Notes under the pieces: model-generated
Seen by the model: only the letters and a program-made list of their open reading frames with translations
Told to the model about the DNA's origin: nothing
Databases searched by the model: none
Position numbers and translations under genes: made by a program
Assembly: GCA_949318235.1 (NCBI GenBank)
Contig: OX439128.1
Coordinates: 46,148,530 to 46,212,529 of the forward strand
Direction: 5' to 3'
Source of the DNA: Ecdyonurus torrentis
Taxonomy: Eukaryota > Arthropoda > Insecta > Ephemeroptera > Heptageniidae
Length of the DNA: 64,000 nt
Shown here: positions 56,173 to 64,000 of the stretch, piece by piece
How positions within the stretch are numbered: the first letter of the stretch is position 1
How the letters are laid out: every line of letters starts with the position of its first letter

Positions 56173-56965
56173 TTCAAATATTTTTTACAGGAAAAAAAGT
56201 TGATTTGACCTTTCTAATAAAGGTTTTAGCTGTCCCATGAGCATTACATATCCAATTTCATCTTTGATAAAGCATCATAAAAAATACACAGATCAATTTT
56301 TTTATGATGAATTTTTAAAAACTTTCTGTCAATTCATTTTTATATATAGCTATTTATAAGATTGAAAAGAAATCCACATTAATAAAAGGTCATTTGATAT
56401 TATATGTATATATATACGTATGATATAAATATTGTTAAGGAATTTCCATATTTTTATTATTGACGACTTTTATCTTACTTACATAAACTTGATAGTTTTT
56501 TTTTTCTCTCTATAAATGTCTTTTAAATCTAAACACCCAAAAAAGCCCCCTGGGAGTATAGGCAACTGTTTGAACGCTCATGTGTGTACTTGCGCTTGCG
56601 ATTATTATGTTTTCTAAAATTGTTACATATATTATCTATATAATAAACGATCAAAGGTCAATGAATTAACAAAAAAATGAATCATCTATAGTAAATATAT
56701 ACAACATATTTTATTTTATTCAATATATTTATTAACCATTATATAATTCATTGAGTTAATTGGACGTAACAAATGATAATTTAAGGACATTCTTATTTAT
56801 ATTATTTTCATTTTTAAAAACAAAATATGAGAACAGAGGCAAATAAAATATGTTTGAATTTGAATGATCAAGATGTTTGCAGGTTATGAAAACTTCAAAA
56901 AACTTCAACTATTACTCTGTCATGTGTGGCAAATAATATTATATAATAATAATAACAAAACTTAA

Positions 56966-57302
56966 AGCCATAGACCACATAAAATAACATGTACTTTTTA
57001 ACGAATAAACACGAAATGGGATCTTCAAAACTGATGACTATTTTTACCAGAATGTTAATGTAGCCCCATGAGAGAGCGTGAAAAAACTGTAAAAAGTATG
57101 CAATTTGCGTGAAAATTCATGTTTATGACGTCAAAAACATGCAACAATTAGTATGAAAATGTTGTGCGGGTTGCATAAATCGAATTTTCTGATCACTGCT
57201 ACGAGGTTACTGTTGGGTTTTGAGACAAACTAATGTTATTTATGTAAATCCCATCAAGTTTGTTGTGATATAAATGCTTATGTTTTTCTCTGGTCTATTC
57301 CT
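56966..57302. mobile_element. TTAA-flanked MITE, copy 2 (reference copy, 337 bp)
   Basis: Perfect TTAA duplications at 56962-56965 and 57303-57306. Ends are AGCCATAGACCACAT and TGGTCTATTCCT. It is the most complete copy and includes the middle (GTTGTGCGGGTTGCATAAAT) that copy 1 has lost. No coding capacity. Confidence 0.88.
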
Positions 57303-57979
57303 TTAAATTTAAGTTTTTAAATTTAGAAAATTAGAGTTAAAGAAAAAAATTATAAGTTCAGAAAATGTATAATGCATGCGTTGAGGATAAAATTGAGAAT
57401 ATAATAATATAACTATAGTAAATTGCATTACTTGTAAGCATATATACTTGTAAATTAGTTAAGGTTGATTAAATTGTGAAAAAAACGGCCTATTGACCTT
57501 TAACCTCTGATTAAAAGCTTAAAACGAAAAAATTGCCGATTAACAGCCTGTTAATTTTCATACTGCTGTATTATAGATATGGTATAATCCTTTCGGTTGT
57601 TCTTCTTTCGATCTATATAGTGATCTCCAGTTATAGTTTATGAGTTTATCATTTAACAATATATTATCAAATGACTTTTGAGTTTTGAAATCTGATATCC
57701 ATTCATTTCATATTTATTATTATAAATTAAAAACACCCTATTCATAAATTTAATATAAGGATTTACACATATATATATTATGTAAGATTCCATTACGTGA
57801 AAGTTTTTGCTACTTAATATTTGATATTCATCGATTGAATAAATAATAATGTAAACAACCCATGCGCCCAAAATGTAAATTTTTTATTGGGTGTTGTACA
57901 GATTGAATAATATGATGGCACATATAATAAAAATTACAGTTATAAGTTTATAAGTTTTTAAAGATTGTTAGTACGATGG

Positions 57980-58280
57980 GTGGGGACGTGTGGGCATTTT
58001 TTTCTCCATACTATATGGTGGTAGGTGCTCATGGATTTTTTCTTGCCACCGCGACTTATTGAAGCAAACATTGTTTAATCTCGCGCTCTGTGGTGCCACG
58101 ATTGCTCGCTCATTCTATCGCTACCTGAGCTTACGCAGTGGGCGGCGTGAGGCAGCACATTGCTTCAAACTTGATGGAAATCAAGTAACAATGCCCAATC
58201 AGCCCCGCCCCACTGTTGTCGTATAAGCTCTCTGTTTCTTTTAGCATCGAGCAAGAAAGTGACATCGGGTCTGACCACCG
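57980..58280. promoter_or_regulatory. GC-richer island with CCAAT and GC-box motifs
   Basis: Contains CCCAATCAGCCCCGCCCCA near 58194-58212, a CCAAT motif directly followed by a GC box. It also contains AAACATTGTTTAATC near 58067-58081, which combines a Sox-like CATTGTT with a homeodomain-like TAATC. Promoter or enhancer identity is inferred from motifs only. Confidence 0.3.
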
Positions 58281-59039
58281 CCTGTTTTCTTCTAGTAAAA
58301 TGACAATTCAAAAATTTCTCGCAGACTTGAAAAAAAAATTAATAATAATAATAATAAAAAATTGCATAAAAAGAGGAACACAAAACAAAACAAATATTTC
58401 TATGAAAATTACAAGAAAATATATATTTGCCAAAAATAAATGTAAGAAATTGAAAATAAAACTATTATCTTAATAAAAATATATAATAATTTTAATGTCT
58501 CTCTCTCTCTCAACTTTTTTTTAAAATATTAAATGTCATATATTTAAACAGCTTTGAAAATAATTTATCAGTTATAATATTCGAGGAATGTTGCAAATAT
58601 GTGAGGATCGAGAATTACTAGTTTTTATAAGTTTATATATATATATCATGTATATATATCTTTTAAGAAATTAAAAAGATTAATTTATGTAAATCACACA
58701 AACGTTATGTAGATCCCCCCCCCCCAATTTTTTATATATTTTTTTAGTATAAATTATAAATTTCCTTGTTCTTCTTTATGGCTGCACGATTTCAACTTTT
58801 ACAGCTATTAAGAAACATTTCAGTTTATTTATTATAATAAAAAAAAATAATAAACATTCATAATAATGAAAGTTACATTAATAAAACTACATAAATAGCA
58901 GAAAAGGATCAATATAAATTTTTTGCCATTTTATCTATAAAATACTCAACTTTATTGTTTATGATATAAAAATATTATAAAAAAATACACATATAAAATT
59001 GAGAAAGACGGTGTCATTTTTAGAGAGTCGTGATATAAA

Positions 59040-59320
59040 GGTTATGACCGCATCACACAAACACACATATACATACAAACGTCCTGTCGAGGAATATTAA
59101 GTGAGCGGCATTCCACACTGGACAAAAGACGTTACAAGTCGAGCTATAAGGCGGCAGCGTGGATAGCCTAAGTGTCGGGACAAAGATGTATAAACAAGCG
59201 TCAGTCACACGTGACCCCCAGTCAGTGGAGAATGTGCACAGACCACACGTGTTGACCACCTATCTGCATAACATGACCTCACCGTGATTACCGCATGACC
59301 TTTAGTCCCTATACCCCCTA
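59040..59320. promoter_or_regulatory. GC-richer island, candidate enhancer
   Basis: A block of about 280 bp of complex sequence in AT-rich DNA, including AAACAAGCGTCAGTCACACG and a TGTTGACC. No ORF of note and no repeat relatives in the window. Confidence 0.25.
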
Positions 59321-59425
59321 TCAAGCATGCATTATAATATTTATTAGTCTACGTATATAAACATTATATTATATGATACTGTTACATAATTATATTTTAT
59401 ATATTATATGCATTATATTCAAGAA

Positions 59426-59543
59426 GGTCCACGGAAAAAGGATCCTCTGATAAAAGGACCTGCCTTTGCGACAGGTATAGCGTGTCGGCGACCTGCGCAC
59501 AGGTATAGGACCTTTTTATCCGAGGACGTTTTTTCCATGGACC
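59426..59543. mobile_element. Short hairpin MITE-like element (118 bp)
   Basis: The left arm GGTCCACGGAAAAAGGATCC, then TGATAAAAGGACCT, pairs with the right arm AGGACCTTTTTATCCGAGGA ending TTTTCCATGGACC. The centre has opposed CCTGCCTTTGCGACAGG and CCTGCGCACAGG. Nearly the whole unit is one foldback, and no clear target duplication is seen. Confidence 0.75.
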
Positions 59544-61327
59544 TCCATTCTGTACATTATTATATGAAACAGTAAAATGGAATATAATTTTTAAATTTAT
59601 ATATTAATATACGCTATAGGTTTCACGCGCAATATCAAAATATTCAAAAATTATTCATATTTTTTACATTGAATTCGCACAAAGCCTGAAACGATGTGAA
59701 TATAACTATACTTAATTTATTCTTGCTTTGTTCCTTTCTTTTTCTATATTATATAATAAATATATTGCCCATAATCTCTTATATAGGGAAAATAGAGTAA
59801 TACTCCAATAATTTGTAACAATATTAGGTCAATGGTTGGTGGGCAGTATAGACCACCGCTCTTGTTCATAGTAATGATATAATGAGTAAGTCGTAAGGTA
59901 AAAGGTGCTCCGCGAGCCGTACAGATCTATGGTAGTAGGAGCCCATCCAGAGGAGTGCTTTAAATTTCAGGCCTGATAGTCTGCCATGGTACAGCTCATA
60001 ACCAAGTTCTATAGTATAGTCTCCTGGTACAGCGCACAACAGCTCATAACCAAGTTACCGGAAGAAAAAAATCATCCTCGCCCATCTCCGCAAGAGGATG
60101 GCATCAAAGATGTTTTCATATAGTTTTAAATGTTTCAAAATATTGATTTGATTTTATATAAATTATGACAAAGAAATTGCGATCATTAAAATCGTACCAA
60201 CATTTCTGCGTTGTTGTTGTTGTATTTTTTTTTTTAGTAATAACTTTAGCATTATTAAAATTTGATTAACTTTATATAATATATAATTATAGCCTTGTTG
60301 GAGATGTTTGTTTAAATCAACGAGAATTATTTAGTATATATTAATTATATACTGCACATATATACTTTCAAGACATAATAGTTTTGAGTATCATATAAAG
60401 GACCATAGCAGAACGCAGGCGCAAAGTTAAAATCATGCTTTTTCGTCGTGTGTTATTTTATTATGAATCTCCTCCTCACGCCTTTATCGTCCCTCAAAAT
60501 ATTTAATGTATATACATAAGTGCGGCGGTGGCGGCGAGCCTGTTTATATACAAAAGCCACTGAAGAGACAGACATTCCTAGCGCCTCGTAAATTGTCACG
60601 TAAAATGGTCAGCATTCCTATATACAACATAACACTTTATTATATCGATCTCTCACATTAGAAGATATACATTTTTTTTATAGCAGGCAGTAAGTCATAG
60701 TAACACAATATCATAATATAATGCGGTTTTTAAACTCTTTCCTTAAAAAAAAAAATAATATTAATGTATTAATATTAAACCACAGAAAACGAAGTGGCAA
60801 AAAGTAAACTCAAATCATAAATGTATTGAATTTTATATATATAAAATATATATATTCTTTTTATTTTATATAGACATAAAAAAATATCAATCGTATAAAA
60901 ACTTTTAAGAATTGGAACTTTTATTATTATAGTTTTATAGACCAAACTCGTGCTATAATATTCTCATATATTAATTTATTTGATAATAACATATTATAAA
61001 GTGTTAAGGCGAAATGGAATCGGTATATTGAAGTTGTCATACTCAGAAATACATCCCATTAATAACTTTTTTTTTATTAAATGAAAGCAGAAATGTCAAT
61101 AAATTTTCCATATATAAGAGTATCTGCATTAACTCCTCAAATGTAACTATATCACTATATGCGAGAGGTTTATTCAAAATAAAACTTTAAAGCTCCACAA
61201 TAATATAAATATAATCATGATGCAAATAATATTATAACCTATAGCTTCTTTAATATGACTCGTTGTCTTACCATGTTTATAGAGCTCAAGGCATTCATGA
61301 CCGAATAACAATTGCAATTATATTTAA

Positions 61328-61665
61328 GCCATATAGACCATATAAAACAGCATGTGCCTTTTAATGAATAAACACAAAATGAGATCTTCAAAACTGATGA
61401 TAATTTTTAACAGAATGTTAATATAGCCCCACGAGAAAGCGTGAAAAAACTGTAAAGTATGCAATTTGCGTAAAAATTCATGTTACTGACGTCAGAAACA
61501 TGCAAAAAGCAGTATGTAAATGTTGTGTGGGTTGCATAAATCAAAATTTCTGATCAATGCTACGGAGCTATACAGTTGGGTTTTGAGACACACTAAAGTT
61601 ATTTATGTAAATCCCATCAAATGTTTTGTGGTATAAATGCTTATGTTTTTGTCTGGTCTATTCCT
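61328..61665. mobile_element. TTAA-flanked MITE, copy 3 (diverged)
   Basis: Same internal blocks and orientation as copies 1 and 2. The left flank is TTAA (61324-61327) but the right is TTAC (61666-61669), and the left end has a small TA insertion (CCATATAGACC). This indicates an older copy. Confidence 0.82.
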
Positions 61666-62189
61666 TTACATACTGCGATTTATAGGAGATATACATGCAC
61701 TATTTAAAAGTACATTCCAATTCAATAAAAAAAATGCATTTATTGATTTGAAATAACAACAAATGTACTATTTCTTTTTAAGGTGACCTGTCCATATATT
61801 TAATTTTTAGTTAGGTGCTTAGAAAATCAATCTGCATGCTTTAATGACAGAAATAATATGGTAATTGTTTTGAATTTGTAACGATTTTAACATGAATGAA
61901 TAAATTATAAAAATGATACAACTATAGTTTTCTATATAAAGTGCATTTCTATTTTATATACATTAATTCTGTTGCTCCTTTTTATATAAAAAAATAAGAT
62001 TACATTAATATTTAAAATATAAAAATCGTTAAAAGATATCAACTGTAAATAAAAAGTTACATTTTTGTGAATAAAAAAAGTATCAATACCATTAAGAGTT
62101 TGTGAAAAGAAGGAATAAGATGATTGAAACACGATAGGATGCTTTAGTTTGTCTCGATTTGCAAGCTCAGTTGGGTACAAATAAGCTGT

Positions 62190-62400
62190 ATGTTTCCTCT
62201 ACTCTCATTTCTGGCCCCTAATCCGTTGGTTCATTTTCTCGTGGTTCCTAGCGCAGGCGCGACTTGGATTGCTTTTGCTTTGCTTGTCTGCGATGCTTGT
62301 CAGAACACAGAGATCCTCGCAAGCTGCGTTGTCATGGAAACCTGGACCACGCCCACCCCTCGGGGCTCTACATGCAAACTACTTGTCCATTTTACCTTTC
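62190..62400. promoter_or_regulatory. GC-richer island with X-box-like and TAATCC motifs
   Basis: Contains GTTGTCATGGAAAC (62328-62341), close to the palindromic RFX X-box, and TAATCC (62219-62224), the K50 homeodomain site. Short open frames over it look like chance. Confidence 0.3.
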
Positions 62401-62583
62401 ATATTGTACTTATGCACTTGTCTAAACTACTACCATCCTTTTTTTTTATGGCGAGGATACCTTAAATTTTTGGCTTCACTTCTATTTTGATCCTAAACTC
62501 TGCTTTTTCTTAAACAAATTTATTGATATTTTTTTAATTTATGAATTTGATTTTTACAATCAATTAATTTTATTTTTATTTAG

Positions 62584-62584
<1 letters not shown>

Positions 62585-62653
<69 letters not shown>
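62585..62653. repeat. (TA)n microsatellite
   Basis: About 34 TA units. Confidence 0.96.
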
Positions 62654-62654
<1 letters not shown>

Positions 62655-64000
62655 CGTATATTCAAACTATATAAAAACATGCATCTTAAATAAGTTTTCA
62701 TTGAAATTTGATTTTTTTTCTATTCATTTTTTTTTTAAGTCATATAATATTTTAATGCTTTTGGATGTGCCAAAAAACAAATTGTTAGAAGCGTAGTCTT
62801 ACATCAGTAAAGATAATATAACAATGTTTTCAATGGAGAATCCCATTCCCTATATATGTTTATGCTATCTAGCCCTCTGTGCTTATACATAATCGATTTT
62901 CTTCCTTCCTATAACTTCAAAACTGTGTTCTATGCAGTGCGTTTTCGTAAAATTCCTATAAAGATTTTCTTTTACATCAATATGCAAGAAGTAAGCTTTA
63001 TCACATTTTTATTTTTATTTCTATAATGTGAGTATATGTGTTATATAAATGAAAATAATAAAATAAACTAAAAATATTAAAATATATTATAAAGTTTAAT
63101 AAAAATGTTTTTTGTTCTGCAAGTTTGGTTAATCCTGGAAAATGTTAATGCAAAAAGCATGGGGTTAAACAAATTTTATCGGTGATTTATTTTATACTCT
63201 GAAATTTGTTAGTTACTCTATATAATATCGTGTGATGTACATGTATATACGGTAGAATATATACATTATAATATCATCTCAATCATAAATTTTCAATGAT
63301 TTTTAATTAAAAATACAATGAATTTTTAATACAATCATCAGTTTTGCTAATTTGACATGGATTTCCATGTATAATTCACACTGCGAGGATTACATCGACA
63401 ACGCAAAGCATATAAAGTTTGGTTAATTCATTGCAGTTTACAAAATATTCAATAAAGCATTTTGAATATTCGATTGGATAAAATATTAAATTACACCGCC
63501 CTTCAACAAATCACACATACATAAACACACATCACACACACATTTTATAAAAATTATAGCTTAACTTGCAAAATTTGCTATATAAAAAGTTTCAAGACCG
63601 CCTAAATGTAAGCAGCTGTTTGAACATATACGTCGTGCGGGTTGCCTATCATCGTGGGGCTTCAGGAAAGTGCGGCACTCGCACTCGCTCTTTATCTTTC
63701 TTTTTCCCTTTTACTTTCATTGCAACGTAAGTATATAAGATCACAATTATTTAAGTTAAACATAATTAACATCGTGAAATAAAGCTGATAAATTTGTGTA
63801 ATCCAAACTTAATGCATTTAATATCAATATAATATAACAGTAATAACGTTAATCAGTTTGTTTTGAATTAAATTATTTAAAAAAAAAGTAATATATACTG
63901 ATTGTTTGCCGTTTCGTTTCTATTGTTTTATTATTGATTAGTATTATTACATATGCATTTTTTTCCAGAAGTTCAAAATGTAATACAGGAAAAAGTTACT

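Larger units (their letters stand above)
57307..61323. other. Gene-free region with regulatory-looking islands
   Basis: No exon recognised. GC-richer blocks lie at 57980-58280, 59040-59320, 59830-60110 and 60400-60600; a run of 11 C is at 58715-58725. The palindromic element at 59426-59543 is listed separately. Confidence 0.5.
61670..64000. other. Gene-free right end of window
   Basis: No exon recognised. It contains a (TA)n array (62585-62653), the island at 62190-62400 and a GC-richer patch at 63590-63720. Confidence 0.5.

Noticed and set aside
59830..60110. Possible coding block in a GC-richer stretch
   Set aside because: No open frame of useful length or splice-bounded exon could be supported.
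62190..62490. 91- and 73-codon frames
   Set aside because: Two frames overlap the same GC-richer island without family motifs. A regulatory island is the simpler reading.

Overview
The window is nuclear DNA of a bilaterian animal, very AT-rich by eye and packed with microsatellites: long (TA)n, (CT)n/(GA)n and poly-A/T tracts, plus one CAGA and one CTCTGT array. I see a single protein-coding gene, an Otx/orthodenticle homeobox gene on the + strand. It has five coding exons between 23741 and 31921 and four GT-AG introns whose phases all agree. The His/Gly-rich N-terminus and His-rich C-terminus, the short 65-bp last intron and the repeat content fit a protostome, perhaps a crustacean-like arthropod. 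That placement is inference only.

Layout. 1-3670: AT-rich non-coding DNA. 3671-6641: a foldback DNA element (family E, copy E1) with palindromic CTTG/CAAG arms and a 5S-rRNA-like segment. A tandem and inverted array of tRNA-like genes is inserted inside it. 6642-19942: gene-free. 19943-21109: a long-TIR transposon (family T, copy A), truncated on the left. 21110-23500: non-coding, with a GC-rich promoter-like island at 21730-21975. 23500-32000: the Otx gene with its introns. 32001-38100: gene-free, rich in simple repeats. 38110-38470: a 5S-like SINE candidate. 38814-41638: family T copy B, carrying a nested E copy (E2). 41648-42763: a third E copy (E3). 42764-64000: gene-free, apart from a decayed LINE reverse-transcriptase tail (49240-49640), three related TTAA-flanked MITEs (53331, 56966, 61328) and a small hairpin element (59426-59543).

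Function. Otx encodes a K50 paired-class homeodomain transcription factor, known in animals for anterior head, brain and eye patterning. No other gene is recognised across about 23 kb upstream and 32 kb downstream, and GC-richer islands recur throughout. The window therefore looks like one developmental regulator inside its own regulatory landscape, much invaded by non-autonomous mobile elements. The most unusual material is the E family, which couples a foldback transposon to a 5S-like Pol III region and, in E1, to tRNA genes. A shared empty site in the T copies dates E2's insertion as later than T.
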